DNA of 64,000 bases, from positions 21,726,501 through 21,790,500 of the forward strand of contig NC_134112.1 in the NCBI RefSeq assembly GCF_040939455.1. The letters are read 5' to 3'. This document shows positions 33,159 through 43,945 of this stretch, piece by piece. The notes beneath the pieces were generated by a model. It was not told the origin of the DNA, did not search any database, and was given only the letters and a program-made list of their open reading frames with translations. Source of the stretch: Microcebus murinus. Lineage: Eukaryota > Chordata > Mammalia > Primates > Cheirogaleidae. The translations under genes were made by a program, and so were the position numbers. The stretch's first letter is position 1, and the number at the start of each line of letters is the position of its first letter.

Positions 33159-33729
33159 CAAGGTCTGTCCGGAAAGTATCCAGCCATGTAATATGAAAAA
33201 TAGAGATGTGTATTGAAGAAGATAGAGGAAACATCTTACATGGGACAATGACCCGTCAGTCCCCTTCAAAGTAGGCACCTTGGGACCTCACACAGTCCTC
33301 CCAGCGTCTCTTAGTCTAACCCGTACACGTTCAACATTCTCAGGTGTTCTGCTTGTTGCAGGCCTTCCAGAACGTGGGTCACTTTCAACAGATCCTCAGC
33401 CATCTTTGAAGCATCTGTGCCACACTTATTTGCGCTGCACTCGTTGCATCACCCCGAAAGCCTTCTCGATCATCTGAGCAGTTACCGAGGAAGAATGTTC
33501 AAGCTTAACGCAAAACTTGAAGCAGATCGGTCGCTCTACTTGCTCAGTCGCTTTCAGTGCGAGGGTCACACTGTACACACGCTCGCTCAACGGCGTCTGG
33601 CGCCCCACTGACTGGTACGGTGACGCCGTCACTGTTCACGCATGCGCATCCCAGTCCGGATTACACTGATGTCACACAAACCGTTTTCCTTGCATTAGCA
33701 ATGGCTGGATACTTTCCGGACAGACCTCA
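33159..33729 (-). mobile_element. Internally deleted mariner transposon
   Basis: A 571-bp element with inverted termini: AGGTCTGTCCGGAAAGTATC plus CAGCCAT at 33161-33187 and its exact complement at 33701-33727. TA dinucleotides abut both ends (33157-33158 and 33730-33731), the mariner target. Between the ends, the minus strand carries both ends of a mariner transposase with the middle missing. It is non-autonomous and dead. Both ends are still identical, so the insertion is not very old. Confidence 0.9.
33256..33632 (-). pseudogene. Mariner transposase remnant, middle deleted
   Basis: From about 33550 the minus strand reads a DNA-binding N-terminus (PICFKFCVKLEHSS, then MIEKAFG) typical of mariner transposases. 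It is broken by stop codons (VQRK* and FKDG*) but continues as SVESDPRSGRPATSRTPENV. The sequence then jumps directly to the family's C-terminus RWEDCVRSQGAYFEGD with a stop at 33258-33256. The DDD catalytic core, roughly two thirds of the protein, is absent. This is how a deletion derivative of a full-length mariner looks; it cannot make a working enzyme. Confidence 0.85.
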
Positions 33730-33849
33730 TAGCACAGTCTCTGTGGGAGGGGTACAGTGCAGTCACAGGTGTGTCCCAGGTGTGTCCCCCAAGGGGCTCC
33801 GAGAGTCCCCCGCTCCCACGCCCACCCAAGTGAGCGCTGCTCTCTGTGG

Positions 33850-34800
33850 TTTATCCCATGGTCTTAGGCACCATCCATTTGTCAGTGGCCCCAATACTTC
33901 ACCTGAGCCCCACACCTGTCTCTCCATCTACCTACTGGGCTTCTCCCCAGCGATGCCTCACAGATACCCCGCAGTCAGCCGGGCCCAAATCAACTCACCA
34001 TCGTGTTCCCTGCCTTTGTAAATGGCACCGCCATTCCCCCAACTGCCAGAACCACAAGCCTCCTTTGGAATCGGCCTCTTCCGCATAGCTCACTGCCTCC
34101 CAATCTAACCTGCTCCAGCCTGTCCCTTGTCTACGTTACAAACGTCTTTAGCGTTTCCTTTCCCACTGCAGGAACTGCTCAAGCCAGGCAACGTCCTCTC
34201 AAGTGGCAACCAGGACTCTCTTGTCACCTACTCTCCACCCAAGAGTAGAGAGAGAGCTTTGCCACCTTCTAATCTGACCAAGCCACCCCCTTACTCTAAA
34301 ACCCTTGGTGGCTCCCTATTTTGCATGGTTTCAAAACTAATACCTTCAGCCTAACTCTCTCTGCAATCAGCTTCTAAGACTGTGTTTTCTCGTTTCTGAC
34401 TTAACCCTCCACTCCAGCCTTCCCTGACGCAAGCAGGTGCGGGTTTCCCCCTTCACCAGCCCCGTCCTGTCCTGTCTCGGCTCATTTCCAACTCTGCCCC
34501 AGCTAGGGCAAGACGACGCCTCCGTGGGCTCCTCTTCCTCAGTCCCAACGTCCAGGTCCTGCAGACCAGCTCTATCCTCCTTCCTACGGGAGTCTCCCCA
34601 ACTGCCCTGGCCCCGGCTCACCAACCGTTCTTCCTGAGCGACCCTGTTCCCAAGGGCTGAGCCTGCCCCTCCTGCCCAGCCCTCATCTTAGCCTGGGCTC
34701 TTCCCCGGCTTACCCAGGTCCCCTTGTCCCTCCAGTCTGGGAGTCCTCTTAGGGCAGGGTCTATGTCTCCTACCCCTGCTGTACGTCTCTACGTCTCTGC
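33850..34800 (+). repeat. L2-type LINE fragments, decayed
   Basis: Order of motifs: TGTAAATGGCACCGCCATTC CCCCAACTGCC, CCTCTTCCGCATAGCTCACT, CTCTAAAACCCTTGGTGGCT CCCTATT, AACTCTCTCTGCAATCAGC and GTCCTCTTAGGGCAGGGTCT ATGTCTCC. These fit successive parts of the L2 coding 3' region and terminus, with gaps. Confidence 0.5.
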
Positions 34801-35399
34801 TGCTTCCCAGCAGACCAAGCAAGTGAAGAGCAAGACCCAGGGGAGGGAGTGCGGGGCAGGGCTCACTCCATGCCATCGGCCCTCACCTGGCCTGTACGAT
34901 GGCTTTTTTTTCTCAAGGGAAAAACTCTCAGCCCCCATTTGTCCTGGGTGAGTTTTGTACATGTCCTGTTGGGGGAGGGGTTTAGGAGCCCGTGTCTCAT
35001 CTCTCTGACCTGGCAACACCCCTCTCCCCCCACAGCTGCTCTCTGAGGCCTGGCAGAGCTCACACCCGGATTCAGAAGCTCTTCTCTTCCTCCTGCCTGA
35101 CGTGCTGCTCACCACCCTCCTCCCTTCTCCTGAGCTGTCGGCTGAAAGCTCCAGGCCATTTTAGTCCAATTTTCTCTGCAAATAGACAGGTGATTGTGGC
35201 ATTAAGACCTGGTGCCTGATGTTCAGTATCAGCAAGGAGCAATAAGCGGGACAGATGATGAGAGTTTTTGGGCAGAGACAGAGCCCGTCCCTGACCCTCA
35301 GCCCCACCGTTGAAACCCCCTGCTCTCCTCCCCGTGGCCCAGAGAGGAAGCAGCCTCCCCTGGCACTGGGAGCCCAGCTTCCCCGGCTGGCGAGATCCT

Positions 35400-35490
35400 C
35401 CACGAGGCCCTGGGAAAACCGCTTATCTTCCCTCAGCCTCGGTTTCCTCATCTGAACAATGGGCATCAATACCTCCTTCAAAAGGTGAGA
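35400..35490 (+). repeat. MIR SINE fragment
   Basis: CTTATCTTCCCTCAGCCTCG GTTTCCTCATCTGAACAATG GGCATCAATACCTCC is the MIR core in forward orientation. Confidence 0.8.
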
Positions 35491-35769
35491 AATATTTTAA
35501 AAAGCCAGGAAGGAGGCCAGTAATTGGAAACTCGATGCTACCGTCCATTATCAGCATGGACCTCTGACCATCCCGGCATGCTGTCTGAGCCAGGCTTGCT
35601 CTCACCCTTCCCGTGGACATGGAGACGGGCGTGCAGGAGTTCAATGCCCTGTTGTCTCAGCATCCATTTCGAGAGCCCCAAGGAACAGCAGCACACACTC
35701 GTGCAGACCTCGTGATGTCCCGGGGTTGGTGCGCTGCCTGGATGATCTCATTCGAACCTCACAGCGCTG

Positions 35770-35890
35770 CCCTGTCATGGCTCTTTTATTATCCCCAGTT
35801 TACAGATGGACAAACTGAGGCAGAGTGCATTTAAGCTGCTTGCCTGCAGAGTCAGTCCGTGAGCAGCAGGCAGGCATCTGAGCCCAGGTA
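35770..35890 (-). repeat. MIR SINE fragment
   Basis: TTATTATCCCCAGTTTACAG ATGGACAAACTGAGGCAGAG followed by a degenerate remainder: reversed MIR core. Confidence 0.8.
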
Positions 35891-36231
35891 ATCTGCTGGC
35901 TGTGCACAGTGGGCCCTCCCCTCACCAGCCCACTCTCCCACCTGCCTCCTGCCCCACCCACAGCAGAAGGGGCCAGAAACTGGCTAGCAAGCTGGAGGGC
36001 AGCTGAAGGAGGAGAGAAGGCCACAGAGGACAAAAAAGCCATCCATGTCCCTCTGTTCCACCAGGTTCCAGCCCTGAGTTGGGCAAGGGGGAAGATGTGA
36101 TATGCCGTTACATCAGCGTCAGAGTTTTAGTGACCGTCTTGTCTGTGGCCTTGGAAGGAGCAGGAAAGACATGGGACCTGGCAAGTTTTCATCTCATAAA
36201 GCAAGTGATGATTTCTCCCATAAGACATTTT

Positions 36232-36520
36232 TTTTTTGAGACAGGGTCTCACTCTGACACCCTGGCTAGAGTCCAGTGACATCATCACAGCTCACCGTAA
36301 CCTCTAACTTTTGGGCTCAAGCAATCCTCCTGCCTCAGCCTCCCAAGTAGCTGGGGCTACAGGCATGTGCCACCAAGCCTGGCTAATTTTTATATTTTTT
36401 GTAGAGATAGGGTCATGCTATTGCCCAGGCTGGTCTCAAACTTCTGGCCTCAAGCAATCTTCCTACCTTGGCCTCCCAGAGTGCTAGCACGACAGGTGTG
36501 AGCCACCGCGCCCAGCCCCG
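36232..36520 (-). repeat. Full-length old (AluJ-like) Alu
   Basis: Reverse dimeric Alu: GAGACAGGGTCTCACTCTG, CAAGCAATCCTCCTGCCTCA, GGCTAATTTTTATATTTTTT GTAGAGATAGGG, and end GAGCCACCGCGCCCAGCC. Direct repeats TAAGACATTTT (36221-36231) and TAATACATTTT (36521-36531) are its target-site duplication with one mismatch. It lacks the lemur inter-monomer insertion, so it is an older primate copy. Confidence 0.95.
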
Positions 36521-36531
36521 TAATACATTTT

Positions 36532-37800
36532 AAAGTGGCCAAGGGATACAAAAATATAATAAAATTGTGTTTTCAATAGACCCAAGCTCAGCTTGTTCTA
36601 GTGCCTGTCTCAATAAATGTGGGCTAACGTTATCATCATTCTCAGGCCTTTCTCAGTTCCATCCTACCTTGAGGGGACAAGTAGCTTGTTACCTGCTCCC
36701 AGGAGCATATGCACTCTTGGATCATCCTTCTGTTTCTCTGCCCCGGGTACCTCCAGCTGCAGCCGTGCCGCTAACTCATGCAGAGCCTCCGGCCAGGCAG
36801 GCCCCCGCTCCATCTGGGCCCCAGTTTTCCCATCTGCAGCAGGAAGAGGCAAATGAGACCATTTCTAACAGTTTGGCCCATCTTAACTGTTCGAAGTGAG
36901 AGCAGGGGTCCCCTCATCTGTGATCTTAAGAAGTCCTGGGTCTTAGCAGGTACAGGACGCTGACCAAGGACTATAATGAGGAAAAGGGTGAAAATCAGGA
37001 AATTTCACATAATCTGGATTTCTGGCTTCTTCCGAGCAGTTGGATAATCTAGCAGCACTGGCCCAGCCTGTGACGACAGTCAGATGGAGTGAATAGGAGC
37101 AGCGTCTCTGTCTATAGCAAACCCCCTACCCACCCTCCCACCACTCCCCACTGCTCCAAATCCTAGTGCCAGCTGCCATTTATCACTGGGCACGAGCTGT
37201 TGTTTTGTAGAAAACCATAATATTTTTCCATCACTGTATCATCACCAAAAGTGGAAAATTGAGCTGGAGGATGAGAGGACACGTGTGCTTTAGAAAAATA
37301 ATAATAATAATAATAACAAAAGGAGACAATTTCCTGGGAAGGTAACTTGCTACAGCACGGTTAACCCTTCAAAGCCTGGCCCTGTGCTCTTATCTGACTT
37401 CCCAGCAGGAGGCTTCCGGGGTTGAGTTTGTCCTCAAGTCATCAGAGGACCCCCTGGCCCTGCCCACTGGCAGCTCCCTGCTGCCTCAACAGGGCACAGG
37501 GGTCTGCATGTGGGGCTCCCTCCTCCGCCTTCTTTACCCACAGCAAGTCACCCCTCTCTAAACCCAGAGCTTCAAGTGGCAGCAAGGGAGGCCTGTGCCT
37601 CACCCCAAAAGGACAACTGCTTGCATGGTGCAGAAGCCAGCCGGGAGCCAGACTGGGCAGGGGGGACATGGGGCACTAAGGGGCCTTCCTAGGTGAGGGT
37701 CTTTCTTGGGACCCTCACTCTCATCCTCCGCAGTTCCCCACTTGGAGAAGCAGCCGACAGTGGGATAAATTCAACCCCCTCCGGCCTTCTCCCTCCTTCC
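36532..37800. other. Intergenic sequence without gene
   Basis: AT-richer DNA at 36540-36660 and 36960-37330, GC-rich after that. A short (AAT)n run lies at about 37297-37316. Nothing else that I can name. Confidence 0.5.
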
Positions 37801-37810
37801 CTTTCCTGGA

Positions 37811-37824
37811 GTTGCCATGGCAAC
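37811..37824. promoter_or_regulatory. Perfect RFX X-box palindrome
   Basis: GTTGCCATGGCAAC is an uninterrupted 14-bp palindrome identical to the ideal RFX-family binding site. It lies in repeat-free DNA with no start site nearby. RFX factors drive ciliary, neuronal and MHC II genes; a distal enhancer role here is inference. Confidence 0.6.
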
Positions 37825-39530
37825 CAGAGTTCACCCTGTATGCCAAAATCACTACAAAAACAACCACGAAAACTCCTCCCTCAGCTAGGAGGGAAGGGGG
37901 GGCAGTGGCCCTTCCCCCACTTCCCCCCAAAGAAGTACAGTGCTGGGAATGGGGGGATCGGCACCAGCCACAGGCAAAGAGTGGGTGGGAGGAATGTTCC
38001 CAAGGGACGTTTTCATGTTCATTCCGGGGCTGCGATCCGTTTTCCCGCTACTCACTCCCGGCGTACAGCTGTCCCGGGGTTTCTCTGTAGTGTCCGTCTC
38101 ATCTGTCTCGTTCAGGGGTGGCTGGCAGAGGACCTGGTGGGTAGAGGGTAGTGCAGGGGCCCAGAGGACCCCAGGATGTGAGTTGAGAAAGAGCCCAAGC
38201 CACCAAGCTCTGCCTGGCCCAGGCCGTGGGACAGCAGACAAGACGGTTCCCTCTCTGGTGCCCTGAATCCTCCCACTCCACTCCCTGCACCCCCTTCCCC
38301 ATCATTAAAGGCCACACTCATGGCGGGCTTGGGGTCTCATTCACACTGAAGCATGAGTGGCCGATAAGGCTTCAGGAAAGGGCCTGTAATGGTGACATTT
38401 CAGGTCTCAAAGAACCAGGCTGGGCATCGGGGAGCATTTTCTACTACTCTGAGATGCCGCAAGATGGGGAAGGGGTGGGCGCTGACTCCCTGCCCACCCT
38501 GGACATTGCCCGCATTGCCCTTGCCGGTCCCTTCGGGGAAAGCCCGGTGGCACTCACCCACAGCACGCTCAGCTGCCTAAAGGCTCCACACGGAGCTTAA
38601 GGACAGTCACCACCAGCGTCTTGCCCTCCGACCCATCTCTCTGGCACGGAGCAGGCTCACATAAGCAGTGGTGGGGCAGCAGAGGGGCCCTGAACGTCTG
38701 GGTGGGGTGGGCACTGGGCGAGGGTGGGAGGACGGCTGGGACTGCTGGCAATGGGAGAGGGCAGGGTGAGCCTTAGACACTTGATGTTTTTCCCCCGTGA
38801 GCAGAGCAGAGAGAACCAGGGTATGGTCCCAGCTCTGCCCTCAGCTCCCTGGGACTCAGCCTCCTTCTGAACATCAGGGAACTGGATAGGATGATCGTGC
38901 AGAGCTTGGCACATGTGATGTCCCCCCAGACTGGGGCTTGATGGGACCTCACCTCCCCCTCTGACCTCTGGGCCCTCAATTCAAGGGTATGGAAGGAAGG
39001 AAGGAAGTGGGGGAAGGAAGGAGAGGCTGGTGGGTGCGGAGGTGCTAGCAGAGGCAGGCAGAGGCACTGAGCCCCAGCAGGTGGCCAAGGCCCAGCCAAC
39101 CAGCAAAAGGTGGGGGACAGACAAAAGGGCTGTCTCTGCCTGGGGACGCGGTGGCCCCTGTTGCCAGTGCAGGGGCCGGAAGCTGAGCAGACAGAGGTAA
39201 GGTGCTGTGCCCCGTGGGGTTTACACCTGTCTCTACAGAAGGTTCACGGGTAAACAATTACGGCTGCATCACCATGTGCTAGGCGGAGGGTCTCCCCTCA
39301 CTCCTCAGCTGACGGTAGCGAGGCAGATGTGAGTGTGAGTCCCCTCCCCCGGGGTGTGAGGTAGCTGAACAGAAGAGGCCTCCCAGAGAAGGTGACAACA
39401 GAACCACGGCCAGCATGAGGACCTCATGGGGCAAAAAGCAGGGGCAGCAGCTTGCAGGTGCAGACAGCCCAGCAAAGCCCAGCAAAGCCCTGCAGATGGG
39501 GCTAGCACGAAGCGCAGGGGCCCGCGGGAA
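37825..39530. other. Intergenic sequence without gene
   Basis: GC-rich DNA; a short degenerate GGAA run at about 38992-39030. Open frames are short and unsupported. Confidence 0.5.
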
Positions 39531-39533
39531 GGA

Positions 39534-39656
39534 TATGCATGTGCACGTGTGTGCGTGTGTGTGTTTTCCGTGTATAGATGCACAAGAGTGTCTGCACGTA
39601 CGTGTGCGCATGCCCATGTGTGTGTGCACGTGTTTGTGTGTGTGCACGTGTGTGTG
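39534..39656. repeat. GT-rich alternating purine-pyrimidine tract
   Basis: Two blocks (39534-39563 and about 39590-39656) of GTGT/GCAC/CACGTG alternation separated by a non-repetitive spacer. An imperfect dinucleotide microsatellite with Z-DNA-forming character. Confidence 0.85.
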
Positions 39657-39839
39657 GCTGGAGGAGGCAGAGAAGGGGCCGCAGCCTGCAAGGCTCAGGC
39701 TCCCCGGAACCTTGGTGGTCCCACGACGCAGAGGGCAGATTGGGTGGGGGTCAGCGCAGTCGGGGAGAGCGGCAGGGGGGCTGCGGCTGTCCAGAGCGGA
39801 GAGGACAGCCCACCTGCAGCACCCCTGACACAGTTCCAC

Positions 39840-39995
39840 TCGGCGAATCTTTCCCGAGTGTCTGCCGTGTGACAACGGGCAACGCGTGTGCGCCGGGCAC
39901 AGCTCTCAGCGCCTTGCTTGTGCTAACTGGCTTAATCCGTACAGCAATCCAGCACGCTGGCATTATTTTCATACATGTCTTACAGCTGAGAAGGC
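39840..39995 (-). repeat. MIR SINE
   Basis: CGAGTGTCTGCCGTGTGACA, TAACTGGCTTAATCCGTACA, TTATTTTCATACATGTCTTA CAGCTGAGAAGGCTGGAG in reversed order, with many CpG-type changes. Confidence 0.7.
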
Positions 39996-40129
39996 TGGAG
40001 TGGTGTCGGGGCTCTGCTTTCCACACCAGGCAGCTGCTCCAGAGTCTGTGCTCTGGGCCACCCTGCGCTCCTGCCTCCTGCTCCCCTCCCCGTACAGGCC
40101 ACGCGCAGGTGCCGAGGACAAACAGTGAG

Positions 40130-40600
40130 ACACCAAGCCGAACAGGCTAAAGCCTCGCCTCAGCAGGCAGGGTGGGGGAGAAGGGGGAGAAGGGGGCGGC
40201 TGGGGAGATATTGAAAGCTGATGTTTAATTAAGGAACTGTGCGGGGGGGGAGCGACAACAGCAGCGGCCACAAGGAAGGGGCTGGGGCGCTGGCATGGCT
40301 CAGCCCCGGCTGAGGTCCCTCCAGGGTCTGAGACCAGACCAAAGTGATTAACGGGGACTTCGCACTCCTCACAGGCTCCTGACAATTCCTGCGCAGCTCT
40401 CCCTCCTCAGACAAAAGACCCTGACAGATCGTGACGGTCCACTCATTCAGATATCCATTCATTAATTTAACATTAAATGAATCATAGCATTAATTCATAA
40501 CCTATGTAATTATACATAAAATATATTGATATAAATTTATTGTATAGAATCTCTATGTAATTATAAATAAACTATAACATCAATTTATGAATTTAACAAG
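40130..40600. promoter_or_regulatory. Candidate conserved element and adjoining AT-rich tract
   Basis: 40200-40235 carries the palindromic homeodomain site TTAATTAA (40225-40232). 40330-40440 has GTGATTAACGGGGACTTCGC and ACAGATCGTGACGG. 40450-40600 is very AT-rich with TATGTAATTATA twice. No repeat that I can name covers the first part. Regulatory role is inference. Confidence 0.3.
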
Positions 40601-40602
40601 TT

Positions 40603-41215
40603 CACACCTACTTTCTGCCAGGCACAGTGCTGGGCTCTGGAGACAAGGTGGGCAGGGACGCACCCCCTGGGCAGGTCATCCAGAGGCCTGCTCTCCTGGA
40701 GCTCACAGCCCTAGGAGAGGACAGGACAAGGACAGGGGAGGACATTGCAGCAAGAAGAGCACACAGTCGGGGCATCCGCTTAATCTTGGTGAGGTGGGGT
40801 GAAGTGCAGTCCTGGAAGGCTTCCTGGAGGAGGGCCATTTCAGCTAACACCTGATGAAGAAGGGAGATCAAACAGAGGAGAAGGGACAGGAGAAGGCGAA
40901 AGACAGAAGAGACAGAGAAGGAACAGGAAGAAGAGACGGGCATAACTCCAAGGCCTCAAGGGAGTAAGTGTGAGGCGCAAAATTTGGAGAATAGGGCGCT
41001 CAGGGTGAGAAGCAGATGGGGCTGAAAGGACCCGATAGTGAGGCTCCCAGGCCGGGGTCAGCGGGAGACCACTGGGGAGGCTGAGTGTGAATTTGGGGCT
41101 GAGCAGAGTGATCAGACTGAGAGGGGTTTCTCTGAGCCAGACTCGGGCAAGGAGGCCACTTAGGGGCTGCCGCGGTCCAGGTGAGAACTGACGCAGGGAC
41201 CAGACGGGTCAGGTG
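40603..41215 (-). repeat. L2 LINE 3' region
   Basis: In reverse: CTACTTTCTGCCAGGCACAG TGCTGGGCTCTGG, CTCTCCTGGAGCTCACAGCC, CTTCCTGGAGGAGGGCCATT TCAGC and GATCAGACTGAGAGG correspond to successive L2 3' segments. Confidence 0.7.
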
Positions 41216-42240
41216 GTGGTGGAGAGGGGCGGCCAGACTCGGGGAGAGGATTCCCAGGCATGACGGCTGCCTGTCTTGGTGAATGGCAGGACCCGGGAGG
41301 AAGAGCAGCTTCGGAGGGGGCGGTGGAGAGCTGAGCTTGAGGGGTGGTCAATTGGAGGGGCCTGTGGTCCCCACGAGGGAACATGTCCAGGCACAGCTGC
41401 ACACATGGGTGTGGGCTCCGGGGAGAGATCCTGGCTGGAGAGGGGACAGGGGGCCTGTGCAGCCCTGTCACGAAGCCATCAGAAGACTTCTGGGTTGAGC
41501 ACATGCATTTATATCCCTTTCCCCACCCGTGCACAGCCCCCGCTACAATGCCAGGAAACGACACCCAGAGAGGAAGCAATGGGAAACCACGACATTGTGG
41601 AAAAGGAAAGTGAATGGAGGAGCAGGAACTGCCTTGGCAGGGCTGAGCAGGCAGGAAGCACCCGCCAAGAGTGCAGAGGGGCCGCGAGAAGCAGGATGGG
41701 CCCCTCTGAAGGCAGGAGTGAGGCTGAACAAGGATGGACGCAGTGGTGACAGTCTCTACAAAAGGAGTTAGACACCCCCACTCCACCCCAAAACCCTTCC
41801 TCACCTAGCCCAGGGTGCAAGGTCACTCTCAGCAGTGTACCCAGAGATCTCAGGTCTTACTGACGCTGAGACTGTGAAGGGGGGTGGGGTGGCACCATGC
41901 TGAAAACAGGGGTGACACACAGATTGGTGGGACTCCAGTCCCGGCTGCAGCTCCACATGTAGAAGGCTAAATACCGCAGAGGGAAATTAGAGAACTCCTC
42001 TCCGGAGAAACTAACCAGCCCAAGAGGAAAGGCCTCGAGAGAGTGACATTTGGGCTCGACACCTGCTCACCTCCAGGGAAGCCCATTGAGGACAATCCCT
42101 GCCTATGTGCATGGACTGTCCTGTCAGATTGTTGGTGTCTGTCTGAAATGCAGACTTTTGCCAAGGGCCCCAGACATTTGAGAAATGCCTCGCACATGGA
42201 ATACACAAGAAGGGGAGGGGGAGTGAGGGAAGGATTAGAC
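41216..42240. other. Intergenic sequence without gene
   Basis: Overlapping open frames on both strands at 41160-41830 (up to 214 codons) have no domain, splice-site or start-site support; part of the stretch may be further decayed L2. Confidence 0.45.
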
Positions 42241-42521
42241 AGATACAGAGACTTAGGGTGAAACAAAGGCAAGTAGGGGGGAAAGCTAAAAATATAGCTA
42301 ATCTCCTTAGAAAATTAATAAAATATATTGGATACGTAGGGGGAGGGAAAAGAACAGAATACTACTTTTATGAGGAACATTCAGAGAATAAAACAAAAGT
42401 TCTTGGAAAGTAAAGAGAAAAATATCATAGTTTAAATTAAAAATTCAGTTGAAAGGCTGCAAGATTAAGTTGAAAACATCTTTTGGAAAATAAAACAAAT
42501 GACAAGTGAGAAAATAAAAGA

Positions 42522-42815
42522 AGTTGGGCACTGGGGCTCACCCCTGTAATCCCAGCATTTTGGGAGGCTGAAGCAGAAGAATGGCTTGAGACCAGAAGTT
42601 CGAGACCAGCCTGTGACTGGTCATAACAAGACTCTGTGACTACAAAAAAATTTTTTTAAATTAGCCAGGTATGCTGTACTCACCATGCCTGTAATACCAG
42701 CAGCTCGAGAGGGTGAGCCAGGAGGATCATTTGAGCCCAGGAGTCCAAGGTTATAGTGAGCTGTGATCATGTCACTGTACTCCTGCCTGGGCGACATAGA
42801 GAGAACTTATCTCTT
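42522..42815 (+). repeat. Old Alu inside L1M
   Basis: GTTGGGCACTGGGGCTCACC, TGTAATCCCAGCATTTTGGG AGGC, TTAGCCAGGTATGCTG, GTGAGCTGTGATCATGTCAC, then TATCTCTT at the tail. Dimeric and diverged, without the lemur insertion. The target duplication AAATAAAAGA is at 42512-42521 and, beyond the expanded tail, at 43023-43032. Confidence 0.9.
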
Positions 42816-43022
42816 GGAAGGAAGGAAGGAAGGAAGGAAGGAAGGAAGGAAGGAAGGAAGGAAGGAAGGAAGGAAGGAAGGAAGGAAGGAAGGAAGGAAG
42901 GAAGGAAGGAAAGGGAGGGAGGGAGGGAGGGAGGGAGGGAGGGAGGAAGGAAGGAAGGAAGGAAGGAAGGAAGGAAGGAAGGAAGGAAGGAAGGAAGGAA
43001 GGAAGGAAGGAAGGAAGGAAGG
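42816..43022. repeat. (GGAA)n/(GGGA)n microsatellite grown from the Alu tail
   Basis: About 95 bp of GGAA, about 33 bp of GGGA (42912-42944), then about 78 bp of GGAA. It lies inside the Alu's target-site duplications, so it derives from the Alu A-tail. Open frames KEGRKEGR and PSFLPSFL are repeat artefacts. Confidence 0.97.
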
Positions 43023-43945
43023 AAATAAAAGAGAAAAGATATGAAGTGGGAGGTTCAAATCATAAGATCTAAACTCTTATGGAAGTCCCAGAAAGTGAGA
43101 GCAGAGAATGGAGAGAAGAGATTTTTCAAAGAGATGATACAAGATTTTCTAGAACCCAAGGATGAGTCTCTGCTTTGAAAGCACCCATAAACCACAGGAA
43201 AAAAAAAATCATATAAGGTTCATACCAAGGGACAGTATCATGAAATTCAGATCATCAGACAGAAAAAATCTAAAAACAAGGGAGAGAGAAGATTGCATAT
43301 AAAGGACAAGTCCTGAGAATAGCATCAGACTTTTTAATGGCAACACTGAGAAGTCGAAGACAACTGGGCAATGCCTTTAAAATCTTTAAGAGAAATGTAT
43401 TCGCATCCTGGAATTTCATACTTAACCAAACTATCCATCAAGTAGGTAAAACAAGGAGTAAATAAAAGATAAAATAAACACATATTCAGAGTTGCAAAGA
43501 TTCACAAAATTTACCTCCTGTGTATATTTCTGAGGAAGTTACTGGAGAATGTGCTATATTCAAACAGGGAAGTTAGCCAAGAAATAATAGGAAGCCATTG
43601 GATCCAGAACACAGTGGAGTCAACTAAGAAGAGAGGTGAAGAAAATCCTCAGCAAGATGGGAAAGGATAGTTCTAGAATGACAGCTGGGAAGACATAGAG
43701 AGCAAGCAGCCCACCCAGGTGGGAACAGGAGACTCTATGGCGCGTTTCTTCATAAAAAAAATAAAAAAAAAAAAAGGAAAAAACATTGATAGTTTACCTA
43801 AGGAGGTTGGCAGAATTGAGAGCACTCTTAGGTCTTGTTGGAGAGTTTGTAGAGGAGTCATGGTAGGTACAACTAAGTAAGCAACAAACAAACAAATGAG
43901 GACTATACTCTTACCTTTTTCTATGCCCAAAACATTCCTTTCTAA

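Larger units (their letters stand above)
42240..43745 (+). repeat. L1M (L1ME-type) LINE 3' region, interrupted
   Basis: A-rich sense strand. After the Alu insertion it reads AGACTTTTTAATGGCAACAC TGAGAAGTCGAAGACAACTG GGCAATGCC, GGAATTTCATACTTAACCAA ACTATCCATCAAG, TTCACAAAATTTACCTCCTG and GAGGAAGTTACTGGAGAATG, the conserved end of ORF2 and 3' part of mammalian-wide L1M. It is interrupted by the Alu and microsatellite at 42522-43022. No frame is intact. Confidence 0.8.

Noticed and set aside
42756..43058. Repetitive proteins (KEGRKEGR, PSFLPSFL) at the GGAA array
   Set aside because: Pure translation of a microsatellite.
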